Made by a program: the position numbers and the translations under genes. The notes beneath the pieces are model-generated. The model searched no databases and was not told where the DNA came from. It saw only the letters and a program-made list of their open reading frames with translations. From the NCBI RefSeq assembly GCF_017833525.1, contig NZ_JAFICD010000003.1, positions 248,001 to 312,000 on the forward strand: a DNA stretch of 64,000 nucleotides, read 5' to 3'. The DNA comes from Duganella sp. 1411. GTDB lineage: Bacteria > Pseudomonadota > Gammaproteobacteria > Burkholderiales > Burkholderiaceae_D. Positions 22,594 through 30,440 of this stretch are shown here, in pieces (positions within the stretch are counted from its first letter, which is position 1; each line of letters begins with the position of its first letter).

Positions 22594-23021
22594 CGATCGA
22601 CTGGGTAAATTTCACGCCCTGGGCCTCATTGGCGGGCGGTGTGCTGATCGGATTGGCGGCGGCGCTATTGGTGTTGTTCAACGGCCGCATCGCCGGCATC
22701 AGCGGCATACTGGGCGGCTTGCTGCGGTGGCCGAAGGGCGACCTCGCCTGGCGCGTCGCCTTCCTCATCGGCCTGATCGCCGCACCCGGGGTCTACGGCC
22801 TGTATGCGCCGCTGCCGGCGGTGCATGTCGATGCGGGGACGGCAACCCTGGTCGTCGCCGGCCTGCTGGTGGGCCTCGGCACCCGGTACGGCGCCGGTTG
22901 CACCAGCGGTCACGGCGTTTGCGGGCTGTCGCGCCTGTCGCTCCGCTCGCTGGTGGCGACGGGCGCCTTCATGACGGCCGGCTTCGCCACAGTTTTCATC
23001 GTCCGTCACCTCATTGGATAG
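22590..23021 (+). CDS. YeeE/YedE-family half-transporter, first subunit (PmpA-like)
   Basis: The 143-aa membrane protein has about four hydrophobic segments and the conserved cysteine motif GAGCTSGHGVCG (about residues 103-114). Proteins of this family carry thiosulfate or other sulfur species across the inner membrane. This one is half the size of E. coli YeeE and is paired with a second half encoded next. Its ATG overlaps the stop of the ArsR gene. The regulator type supports export or uptake of reactive sulfur species. Confidence 0.85.
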   Translation: MTIDWVNFTPWASLAGGVLIGLAAALLVLFNGRIAGISGILGGLLRWPKGDLAWRVAFLIGLIAAPGVYGLYAPLPAVHVDAGTATLVVAGLLVGLGTRYGAGCTSGHGVCGLSRLSLRSLVATGAFMTAGFATVFIVRHLIG

Positions 23022-23031
23022 GGAGCGCATC

Positions 23032-23457
23032 GTGCACATCATCATGGCCCTGGTTGCCGGCCTCGTTTTCGGCCTAGGCCTGATCGTCTCCGGCATGACC
23101 GATCCCGCCAAGGTCATCGGCTTCCTCGACCTGGCGGGCCGGTGGGATCCTTCGCTTGGTTTCGTCATGGGCGGGGCCATCCTGGTCGGATTGTTCGCGT
23201 TTCGCTTCGCCGCAGGCCGCGACAAGTCGCTGCTGGGCGACGCGATGCGCTTGCCCACCTCGACCCGGATCGATCGCCGGCTGGTGTTCGGCAGCCTGGC
23301 CTTCGGCGCCGGCTGGGGCCTGGCCGGCTTCTGTCCGGGACCGGCGCTCGCATCGCTGGCCGGCGGTGGCGGCAAGCCCCTCGTCTTCGTTGCGGCAATG
23401 GTCGCCGGCATGCTGGTGTTCGAACTGCTGGAACGCGGCATCACCGCGCGGCGATGA
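23032..23457 (+). CDS. YeeE/YedE-family half-transporter, second subunit (PmpB-like)
   Basis: I place the start at the GTG at 23032, because AGGGAG lies seven bases upstream; the next ATG (23044) is too far from it. The product has 141 aa with several membrane segments and the family motif GLAGFCPGPALASL, with one conserved cysteine. It complements the first subunit, so the pair forms one sulfur transporter. It begins 10 bases after the first gene and its end overlaps the convergent monooxygenase gene by 17 bases. Confidence 0.85.
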   Translation: MHIIMALVAGLVFGLGLIVSGMTDPAKVIGFLDLAGRWDPSLGFVMGGAILVGLFAFRFAAGRDKSLLGDAMRLPTSTRIDRRLVFGSLAFGAGWGLAGFCPGPALASLAGGGGKPLVFVAAMVAGMLVFELLERGITARR

Positions 23458-24439
23458 GGTCACGCCGTAATGTCGCTAGCAGGTCGAATGACCGCAGCCG
23501 CGCTTGATGGTCGTGTATTTGCGAGGTAACAATCAATTCGTCTGGCGCCATGTGATCAATAAACGCCTGGAGTTGCGAGCGCACTGTTTCCGGGGCGCCT
23601 ACCGCGCTACACGAAAGAACGATGTCGAGCAACGCGCCTTCTTGTTCGCCGAGCGTGGCGCGGAAATCGCGCATCGGCCTCGGCAGTTGCGACGGCGTGC
23701 CCCGTTGGCGGTTAATCATGGCCTGCTGTTGAGAGCTGGCGAGGTATTGTGCTTCCTGGTCGCAATCTGCCACAACCACGTTATAGCCCAGCATGACGTA
23801 TGGCTCAGACAGTTGCGACGACGGCTGAAAATTGTCACGGTAGAGCTTGACCGCTGGTGCCAGCGCCAGAGGGGCAAATTGCGACGCGAAAGAAAACGGC
23901 AGGCCAAACCGCGCCGCGTGCTGCGCACCGATCAGACTGGAACCCAGTATCCATAGCGGGACCCGGCTTCCGCGGCCCGGGATCGCAGGGACGAGCTGGC
24001 GCGGCGCCTCGCTCAGATAATCCTGGACCCGCTCAATGTCGCTGGCAAAATTGCTGCCTACCGCCTCAGGGCCATGACCCAGCGCGCGCGCGGTAGCCGG
24101 GTTTGAACCGGTGGAGCGGCCAAGGCCAAGGTCTATGCGCCCGGGATAGAGCGCTGCCAGCGTTCCGAATTGCTCGGCGACGACCAGTGGCGAATGGTTG
24201 GGCAGCATGATGCCGCCGGAACCCACCCGTATCGTGTTTGTGCCGCCGGCCACATAAGTCATCAGAACCACGGTGGCGGCGCTGGCGATGTCCGGTGTCG
24301 CATGATGTTCTGCCAGCCAATACCGCTGATAGTCCCAGCGTTCGCAGTGTTGCGCGAGGTCGAGCGTATTGCGCAGCGCTGCGCTCACCGAGCCTCCTTC
24401 GACGATGGGCGACAGGTCTAGTACGGATAAGGAAATCAT
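23441..24439 (-). CDS. Luciferase-like flavin-dependent monooxygenase (LLM class, MsnO8 type)
   Basis: The 332-aa product starts MISLSVLDLSPIVEGGS, typical of the LLM group that includes MsnO8-like oxidoreductases, with YWLAEHHATPDIAS and VGSGGIMLPNHSPL as further family marks. It uses FMNH2 or F420-like cofactors to oxidise a small substrate. AGGAG lies seven bases upstream of the ATG, inside the end of the preceding small membrane protein gene (3-base gap), so the two are co-transcribed. It is the last gene of the accessory cluster. It could be a tailoring enzyme, or an unrelated gene flanking the island. Confidence 0.85.
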   Translation of the reverse strand: MISLSVLDLSPIVEGGSVSAALRNTLDLAQHCERWDYQRYWLAEHHATPDIASAATVVLMTYVAGGTNTIRVGSGGIMLPNHSPLVVAEQFGTLAALYPGRIDLGLGRSTGSNPATARALGHGPEAVGSNFASDIERVQDYLSEAPRQLVPAIPGRGSRVPLWILGSSLIGAQHAARFGLPFSFASQFAPLALAPAVKLYRDNFQPSSQLSEPYVMLGYNVVVADCDQEAQYLASSQQQAMINRQRGTPSQLPRPMRDFRATLGEQEGALLDIVLSCSAVGAPETVRSQLQAFIDHMAPDELIVTSQIHDHQARLRSFDLLATLRRDLIAAR

Positions 24440-24442
24440 CGC

Positions 24443-24823
24443 CTAGCTCCTGCCGACCATCGCACCAACAAAGGCGGAAAATCCAACGCTCCCCAGTAGG
24501 GATAGCGCCGTAATACGATGCACAAAGCCTGGCTGCAGCCCGTCCGCCAGCAGCCGGAGGTGTTGCAATCTGATGGAGACCAGCGCGCCCAGGATCAAGA
24601 TGAACCCGGTGATTAATTTGACGTGCTGAGGTCCTGCCACCAGCAGCAAAAGGAGGGGCAGAGAGGCCATGCGCATGATGCGGTCCGGCGTGCTGACCCG
24701 GGAGCGAATAAACAATGCCGCTTGTCCCGATGCCCGCGCCATCAGCAAAACAAACATACAGATCATCGCTATACCAATGATCGTGGAAGCGTCTAGTAAC
24801 AACTCGGAGTTAACCATGTTCAT
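24443..24823 (-). CDS. Small membrane protein, possible immunity protein
   Basis: The 126-aa product has about four hydrophobic segments (near residues 10-31, 49-66, 68-86 and 102-122) with basic loops, so it is an inner-membrane protein. I do not recognise the family. It lies downstream of the secreted-peptide gene, separated from it by a terminator hairpin. Immunity proteins of bacteriocins are often small membrane proteins in this position, so that role is a reasonable guess. An alternative start (ATG at 24817) is possible; neither has a strong ribosome site. Confidence 0.6.
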   Translation of the reverse strand: MNMVNSELLLDASTIIGIAMICMFVLLMARASGQAALFIRSRVSTPDRIMRMASLPLLLLLVAGPQHVKLITGFILILGALVSIRLQHLRLLADGLQPGFVHRITALSLLGSVGFSAFVGAMVGRS

Positions 24824-24861
24824 TTTTTTGAGGGTAATTCGGTTGATATTGATTGTTAGAA

Positions 24862-24893
24862 AAAGGAGCGCGCATTCTTCAGCGCACTCCTTT
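24862..24893 (-). terminator. Intrinsic terminator or attenuator directly after the secreted-peptide gene
   Basis: On the minus strand the stem AAAGGAGTGCGC pairs with GCGCGCTCCTTT (12 bp, one mismatch) around an 8-base loop, and is followed by TTTTTCTAAC. It starts about 9 bases after the peptide stop codon. Partial read-through would let the peptide be made in excess over the membrane protein and monooxygenase downstream. Confidence 0.75.
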
Positions 24894-24901
24894 GCCGCTA
24901 A

Positions 24902-25327
24902 TTACGTGTGGTACGCCGGATCATCCGTAAAGTCGTAGTCAAACTCAGCGAAAGTCTCACCTTGATAAATGATTTCCACGTGGCCTGTCATGGTTGGCAG
25001 ATCCTCGATAATCTGTTCGGTATGTACCGAGTAATATGCCACCGTATCGATGACGTTGAAAAAGTCATCGATTAACTGACTGGTTTGCCACTCCGGCGGA
25101 GCGATCCCGTCATACAGGTTGATGCATCCACTGACCATCCCGCCAAACACGGAAAGGACCGACAGCGCACCTTGCGTGGTGGCCATTAATGCGTTCAAAG
25201 CGGCCGATCCCGGGCCTCCTACGATGAGCGCAGTCGCTCCCGCAATGGCGCCGGCGCAACCGACGGCGTCACCCACGGTCGATGCACCGGCGATGGCATT
25301 CAACTCCTCTATTGTCATACTACGCAT
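24902..25327 (-). CDS. Candidate secreted peptide precursor with double-glycine-type (GA) leader
   Basis: The 141-aa product begins MRSMTIEELNAIAGA, which matches the leader pattern of C39-processed peptides (acidic, EL and I positions, then GA at residues 14-15). Cleavage would follow A15. The next 60 residues are rich in Gly, Ala, Val and Ser with two cysteines (C24, C68), like class II bacteriocins and microcins. The last 65 residues are acidic and aromatic (Tyr, Asp, Glu). GAGGAG precedes the ATG at close spacing. It follows a C39 ABC exporter and HlyD adaptor in the same operon. It is longer than most bacteriocins, so another secreted-peptide role is possible. Confidence 0.72.
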   Translation of the reverse strand: MRSMTIEELNAIAGASTVGDAVGCAGAIAGATALIVGGPGSAALNALMATTQGALSVLSVFGGMVSGCINLYDGIAPPEWQTSQLIDDFFNVIDTVAYYSVHTEQIIEDLPTMTGHVEIIYQGETFAEFDYDFTDDPAYHT

Positions 25328-25410
25328 GCTTTCTCCTCATACAATTAAATGGCATTGATTGGGAAATCAATGGTTTTTACAAAAAAGACAAATTCAATAA
25401 AAAATTTGTT

Positions 25411-26775
25411 TTAAACTGACATTTCTCTTTCTTGTTCTGCAATATCAATAAACGAGTTTTGCAACGCAAGCCCTTGAATATTGATATCAAATTTTCTACG
25501 CGCCGCCAGCGCCCCAAACTTTCCGAACGCCCGGCAGGCATGAGGATTCAACAGCAGGTTTTCTATCGCGTCAGCCAACGCGGTCGGGTTATTGGGCTCC
25601 GCCAATAGGCCTGTGGCGCCGTGAATGACCAGCTCCTCAATCCCGCTGATATTGCTGGTGACGACCGGCACCTCCATCGCCATCGCTTCCTTGATACTGT
25701 TTGGCAGCATGTCGCGATCACCGTCGGCGGCGACCACGCAAGGCAGGACGAACACTTGTGCTGTGCTGAGCAGTTCCTTGACCTGCGCCGGTGGCACGGC
25801 GCCGGCGAAGGTGATCCGTTGCTGCAACCCCAGGCGATCGCATTGCTGCTGCAGCTGTTGTTGCAAGTAGCCGGCGCCCACCATGGTCAAGTGGAAATCG
25901 CACTCACGGTTGAGCAGCTCGCGGCACGCATCGATCAATACATTCAAGCCCTTTTTTTCCACCAGCCGCGCGACACACAGCATCTGGCCGCTGACCGGGA
26001 CACGGCCTGGCTCCCGGGTGAAATAGCCGACATCGATACTGCTATAGATCACCTTGGGGGGCTGGCGCAGCCTGACCGTGCTCAATATATGCCTGCGGTT
26101 GTAGCTGGAGATCGTGAATACCATCCGCGCCGCCGCCACCAATTTTTTACGCATCAGCATCAAATCGGGACTGACGCTTTCCGAGTACAGATCGCGCGAG
26201 CGCAACGTGACCGTGAGCGGCGTCCGCGGGTTGGCTTTTAGTAATACCGCTAGCCACGCGACGTCGTTTTCAAACAGGAACGGCGCATGCATAAGGTCTG
26301 GCTTGAACGGCGTGCGGCGGATGGTGGCTTGATGCATGGCCACCTGCAGATTGCCCAGTCGCGTGCATGTCCAAACCAGCTCGCCGGGCAGACGCATGAG
26401 CGCCGCGAGCCGGTGGCGTCGGGTTTCCCTGGACGCCCACACGGTGCGCCACAACGTGTCAAACATCCGGGCCGCGCTGCGTTCGCCGTACAAACGCCGT
26501 TGGAAGAGCGAGCGGGACTGACGGTTAAACAGTAGCGCCAGCAGAAAGCGCATCACCAGCCCGACGTCGGGCAAACCAAGGCGGAAGGCCCGGATGCGGT
26601 ACTCGACGCACTCCAGCAGGCCAGCCGCCAGGACTTTGGGGCTCAGATGCTCTAACTCACAGTAGGTCGCGTAGATTCTGAGCGTATGGCCGCAGCGTTT
26701 GAGATACAGCAGTTCCTCCAGGATGAAGGTTTCCGACATCTTGGGAAAAGCGCTGCGCACGTAGCTAATGTTCAT
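25411..26775 (-). CDS. GT4-family glycosyltransferase
   Basis: The 454-aa product starts MNISYVRSAFPKMSETFILEEL, as in WcaL-like and other GT4 glycosyltransferases, and has the GT-B fold. The donor-binding region has EAMAMEVPVVTSN followed by SGIEELVIHGATGLLAEP. No membrane anchor or signal is seen. Its ribosome site is weak. It lies 12 bases after the aspartic protease gene and 83 bases before the peptide gene. In this operon it could glycosylate the secreted peptide or another surface molecule. Polysaccharide synthesis is the alternative, but no other polysaccharide genes are nearby. Confidence 0.85.
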   Translation of the reverse strand: MNISYVRSAFPKMSETFILEELLYLKRCGHTLRIYATYCELEHLSPKVLAAGLLECVEYRIRAFRLGLPDVGLVMRFLLALLFNRQSRSLFQRRLYGERSAARMFDTLWRTVWASRETRRHRLAALMRLPGELVWTCTRLGNLQVAMHQATIRRTPFKPDLMHAPFLFENDVAWLAVLLKANPRTPLTVTLRSRDLYSESVSPDLMLMRKKLVAAARMVFTISSYNRRHILSTVRLRQPPKVIYSSIDVGYFTREPGRVPVSGQMLCVARLVEKKGLNVLIDACRELLNRECDFHLTMVGAGYLQQQLQQQCDRLGLQQRITFAGAVPPAQVKELLSTAQVFVLPCVVAADGDRDMLPNSIKEAMAMEVPVVTSNISGIEELVIHGATGLLAEPNNPTALADAIENLLLNPHACRAFGKFGALAARRKFDINIQGLALQNSFIDIAEQEREMSV

Positions 26776-26787
26776 CGTGTGTCCAGT

Positions 26788-28263
26788 TCAATGAAGTAAT
26801 GAGGTATCGTCACCGTTGCGCCCAGGGCATAGCCGCACCAGATCCGCGGACGCGATGCTCTCCCAGCCCTGGCCGGCTTTGCGCAGCTGGCGCAGCAGGC
26901 CGGCGATCGAACAGCGTTGTCGAGTCGAACTGATTTGTTGCTGCACATCGACGATAAACTCCGGCACGCTGGTTTGTTGCAGCAACATGCTGTACGTTTT
27001 GCCCGGCCAAATCCGGGTATCGAGCTGTTCGGCGTTGATCGTTGCCGCCAGCTCGCGACTGGCCGCCTCCCTGGAGCGGGCGGCCTGCGTGATCAGATAG
27101 CGCTCGACCAGCGCGGGATAAAATTTGGGATCGCGCTGGAGCGCGCGGCCGATTTGTTCGCCGGCCTCGGCCAGGCGGCCGGCCAGGCGATCTTGCGTCG
27201 CGAGCGCCGTCAGCGAGCCGACGTGGCCTTGGGCGGCCGCCATCGTTTGCCATGGCTGACGTTGAGCCGGGGTGGACGCGAGCGCAATCAGTTTCAATTG
27301 AGCACCCAGATTGCCGTGTCGCGCCAAGGTCTCGTACCAGCCGGTATTAGGGTGGAAGGGTGTGTTGGCGGCCGGATTCAGCGCTTGAAAGTAAAGCACC
27401 GCATTGCGTGAGGAAATAAACACCCTATTTGCTGCGAAGAAATCTCCGCCCAGCAGAATGGCGTCATCGCCACCGTTTTTATTTTGTTCGGTGACATGCC
27501 AAGTGGCGGCAGGGAAGTTCTGCCCGCCGAGCGTCAGCGCGTTCAGCGCAACCGTCCCGATGTCGCTTTCGCCGCCATAGCCGGCTCCTTTACTGCCAGT
27601 CGGGGCAATCCGGGCGTCTGGCATGCCTAGCGTGAGCAACTGGCGCAAGACGAGGGACACCGTGGCGCCGGTATCGGCGACGGCCAGTGCCGATTGCGTA
27701 CCCAGGGTGGCGGCCATGCGCGGAATGAGCGATTTTCCTTCCTTGACCAAGGGGACGGCGTGGGCTTGCTGAGTCCAGTCCGGCGCACAGCTGCCGGCAG
27801 GGTAGAGCGTGACGGATGAGGTGGCGAAGGAAATGTCGAGGTCGTAGCCCAGCAGGTGATCGGCGCCCAGCACGCCGTCCCAATGGGCCGAGATGATCGA
27901 TTCAGCCTGTTCGGACGGCAGGGTGGTGTTGCGCAGCGTGATCGGGCCGACCGTGAAGTCGTCAACTTTCACCTTGCGCAGGCGGGTCTTGCCATTGAAA
28001 CCGCCGATCGAGACGCCCGGACTGAAGCGAGCCACCGGCAGTGGCATGCGCGTACTGAGCAAAGTGAGGTCCGAGCCAGTGTCCAGTAACAACATCGCCG
28101 GTTTGCCGTTAATCGTTGCTTGTACGCTTGGCATGAGCGCGGGATTGTCAAAACTGAGTTTGAGCGTTGCTTCGGCCGGCGCGGGGCATGGCGCTGCCGC
28201 AGCACGCTGCGGCAGCAGCAGTGCGGCAAGTGACATTACATAGGCAATCATGGTGACTCGCAT
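26788..28263 (-). CDS. Periplasmic two-lobed aspartic protease (DTG...DTG)
   Basis: From the ATG at 28263 (an in-frame TTG at 28278 is possible) the product has 491 aa with a signal peptide (SLAALLLPQRAAAA). Two catalytic motifs are present, LLLDTGSDLTLL (D61) and AVADTGATVSLV (D197), each in a retropepsin-like lobe. The C-terminal half is helical and may hold TPR-like repeats (for example AGRLAEAGEQIGRALQRDPK). It lies directly after the C39 exporter gene. It could trim or degrade the exported peptide in the periplasm. That link is from position only. Confidence 0.78.
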   Translation of the reverse strand: MRVTMIAYVMSLAALLLPQRAAAAPCPAPAEATLKLSFDNPALMPSVQATINGKPAMLLLDTGSDLTLLSTRMPLPVARFSPGVSIGGFNGKTRLRKVKVDDFTVGPITLRNTTLPSEQAESIISAHWDGVLGADHLLGYDLDISFATSSVTLYPAGSCAPDWTQQAHAVPLVKEGKSLIPRMAATLGTQSALAVADTGATVSLVLRQLLTLGMPDARIAPTGSKGAGYGGESDIGTVALNALTLGGQNFPAATWHVTEQNKNGGDDAILLGGDFFAANRVFISSRNAVLYFQALNPAANTPFHPNTGWYETLARHGNLGAQLKLIALASTPAQRQPWQTMAAAQGHVGSLTALATQDRLAGRLAEAGEQIGRALQRDPKFYPALVERYLITQAARSREAASRELAATINAEQLDTRIWPGKTYSMLLQQTSVPEFIVDVQQQISSTRQRCSIAGLLRQLRKAGQGWESIASADLVRLCPGRNGDDTSLLH

Positions 28264-28274
28264 TCCGGTTCCAT

Positions 28275-30440
28275 TCAATTGAGCGCGACGGTGGCGTCGG
28301 TGTTGGCGGGGGCAACCGGTGGCGGCAGCCGCTTGCCATCCTGCGCTGGTTTTTTCGCGGGCAAAAAACTGGCGAGGTCAATGATGCGGCCTGCCATGCG
28401 GATAGTGTCGGGCCGGTGAGCAACGACCAGACGTGTGCAGTTCAGCTTGGAAATCTCTTGATTCAGCACCATCTCATTGGCGACATCCAGATGGCTGGTC
28501 GCTTCATCCATCGCCAGCAGCGCAGGCCGGCTGTACAGCGCCCGTGCGATCAGTACACGTTGCTTTTGTCCGCCAGATAAGTTCGAGCCCAGATCGAGGA
28601 TGCGCGTGTGGTAGCTCATGGGCATGGCCTTGACCTCGTGATGGATGCCAGCCTGGCGCGCGGCACGCATGACGTCGTCGTCGTCGATCGCGTCGGCAAA
28701 TGATGCGATATTTTGGCGTATGCTGCCGGAGAACAGGTGATCGTCCTGTAACACCGCGCCAATACAGGCACGCCACTCGCGCAGGCCATAGCGCGCCAGT
28801 GGTTCGCCATTCACCAGCACGACGCCCTCGCTCGGCGTCAGCAGTCCAAGGATAATTTTCATTAGCGTGGTCTTGCCTGCGCCCGAGGCGCCGATCAGTG
28901 CCACGTGTTCGCCTGGTTCAATCTTGAACGAGATGTTCCGGAAGATCCATGGCTCGCGCTCGCTATGGCGATAGCCCACTTTTTTTAACTCTATTTTTGC
29001 GCCTAACGGTGAGCACTTGGGCACGAGCGTACCGCCTAAGGCCTCTTGCTTGGCGAGTACGATGTCGGCCAAGCGTTCGGTATGCAGGCGTATCATGTAC
29101 AGCTCGGCCAGCTTGTCGATCAGCGCCCGCATGCGGGAGGAGAACTGGTCTTTGTAGGAGACAAATGCCATCAGCATGCCGACCGTAAAACTGCTGCTGA
29201 TCCATTTTGCAGTGTCCGTGCCGACGTTGAGCACCGCCCAGGCACCCAGCCCCAGAATCGCCGCGCTCTCTGCGCTGAACAGGATGCCGTAAAGCAGCGT
29301 GAAGACGTTGGACAACATCTGGGTGTCGGTATTGCGCACCAAGACCTTACCCGCCAGCGCTTGCCACTCGCTGTAGCGTATCTTTTCCAGGCCCGCGACC
29401 TTGATCGAATGGATCGCGCGCAGGCTTTCCAACAGCAGGCTTTTTTCTCTTGCATCAAACTGCAGCGATTCCGCGTTCGCCTCCCGCAGCTTGGAAAAAC
29501 TCAGCAAACGTACGCATGCATACAGTGCCAGCGCGACCACGCAGATCAGCGTCAGCACGCCTGAATACATATACATCATGCCCAGTGCGAGTGTGGCGAA
29601 TACGCCGTCGACCATGGTCTCCACCGTTCCGCCGACCGCAGTCTGCTGAATTTGTCGCACGCTTTGGAAACGCGACATGATGTCGCCAGGGTGGCGCCGC
29701 TCGTACCAGCTGATCGGCAGATGCATTAAATGCATCATGACATTGGACGACCACTGGAAGCCCACCTGGTTGGTGAACGTCAGCGCAGCGGTACTCCGTC
29801 CAAACGCCAGCACTTGCTGTATCAGGTTGAGCGCGACAAAGCCGCCGATCAATAGCCACAGAAGATCTTTGTCGCCCGCCACCAGCGCCTGGTCGAGTAT
29901 CCATTGCGTTATCAGTGGCAGGATCATGGCGGCGAGCTGAACCCCCAAGGCCAGTATCGTCAAGACGCTGAAGGTGCGTCTGACACCTGAAACCGAGCCG
30001 ATCAGCCGACGCAATGTCACCGGGTTCTTGGGCTTCATCGGTTCGTAGGTGGCCGACTTTGCGAGTTCCAGCGCGACGCCGTTGAAGTGGGACTCCGCTT
30101 CCTGCATGGACAATCGGCGCACCCCTTGGGCCGGATCATGAATGGTGATGCGGCGGTCGCTCGCCTTGATCAGCAATACGTAATGATCCTTGTCCCAATG
30201 CAGTACCGCGGGCAGACGCAATTGCGGTAATTCGTGGCGTTCCAGCTTGATCGCGGAAGTGACCAGGCCGCTCGCATGCGCCATGAAAATCAGTTCGTCC
30301 AAGCGCGTGCCGCGTGTCCCAGTGGGAAATTTCTCACGTAAATCCGCCAGGGAGAGCCGGGAACCAAAGTAATTCAAGGCGCTGCCGATGCAGGCGAGTC
30401 CACATTCCGACGTTGTGTGTTGCAACAGGTAGTGGCTCAT
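28275..30440 (-). CDS. C39 peptidase-containing ABC exporter (bacteriocin/microcin type)
   Basis: The 721-aa protein has an N-terminal C39 peptidase domain with intact catalytic residues: Q7, C13 (TSECGLAC), H86 (DHYVLLI) and D102 (IHDPAQG). From memory the Cys-His (73) and His-Asp (16) spacings equal those of CvaB. A six-helix exporter domain (about 155-435) and an ATPase follow, with GASGAGKTT, NLSGGQKQR and LLAMDEATSHLD. It should cleave a leader after GG/GA and export the peptide together with the HlyD-type adaptor and an outer-membrane TolC encoded elsewhere. It overlaps the adaptor gene by ATGA. Confidence 0.93.
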   Translation of the reverse strand: MSHYLLQHTTSECGLACIGSALNYFGSRLSLADLREKFPTGTRGTRLDELIFMAHASGLVTSAIKLERHELPQLRLPAVLHWDKDHYVLLIKASDRRITIHDPAQGVRRLSMQEAESHFNGVALELAKSATYEPMKPKNPVTLRRLIGSVSGVRRTFSVLTILALGVQLAAMILPLITQWILDQALVAGDKDLLWLLIGGFVALNLIQQVLAFGRSTAALTFTNQVGFQWSSNVMMHLMHLPISWYERRHPGDIMSRFQSVRQIQQTAVGGTVETMVDGVFATLALGMMYMYSGVLTLICVVALALYACVRLLSFSKLREANAESLQFDAREKSLLLESLRAIHSIKVAGLEKIRYSEWQALAGKVLVRNTDTQMLSNVFTLLYGILFSAESAAILGLGAWAVLNVGTDTAKWISSSFTVGMLMAFVSYKDQFSSRMRALIDKLAELYMIRLHTERLADIVLAKQEALGGTLVPKCSPLGAKIELKKVGYRHSEREPWIFRNISFKIEPGEHVALIGASGAGKTTLMKIILGLLTPSEGVVLVNGEPLARYGLREWRACIGAVLQDDHLFSGSIRQNIASFADAIDDDDVMRAARQAGIHHEVKAMPMSYHTRILDLGSNLSGGQKQRVLIARALYSRPALLAMDEATSHLDVANEMVLNQEISKLNCTRLVVAHRPDTIRMAGRIIDLASFLPAKKPAQDGKRLPPPVAPANTDATVALN

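Noticed and set aside
25345..25372. ATTGATT/AATCAAT hairpin followed by GGTTTTT upstream of the peptide gene
   Set aside because: The T-run follows on the plus strand, where no gene ends, so it is unlikely to be a terminator. A weak promoter (TTGATT with a poor -10) can be read on the minus strand, but it is too poor to call.
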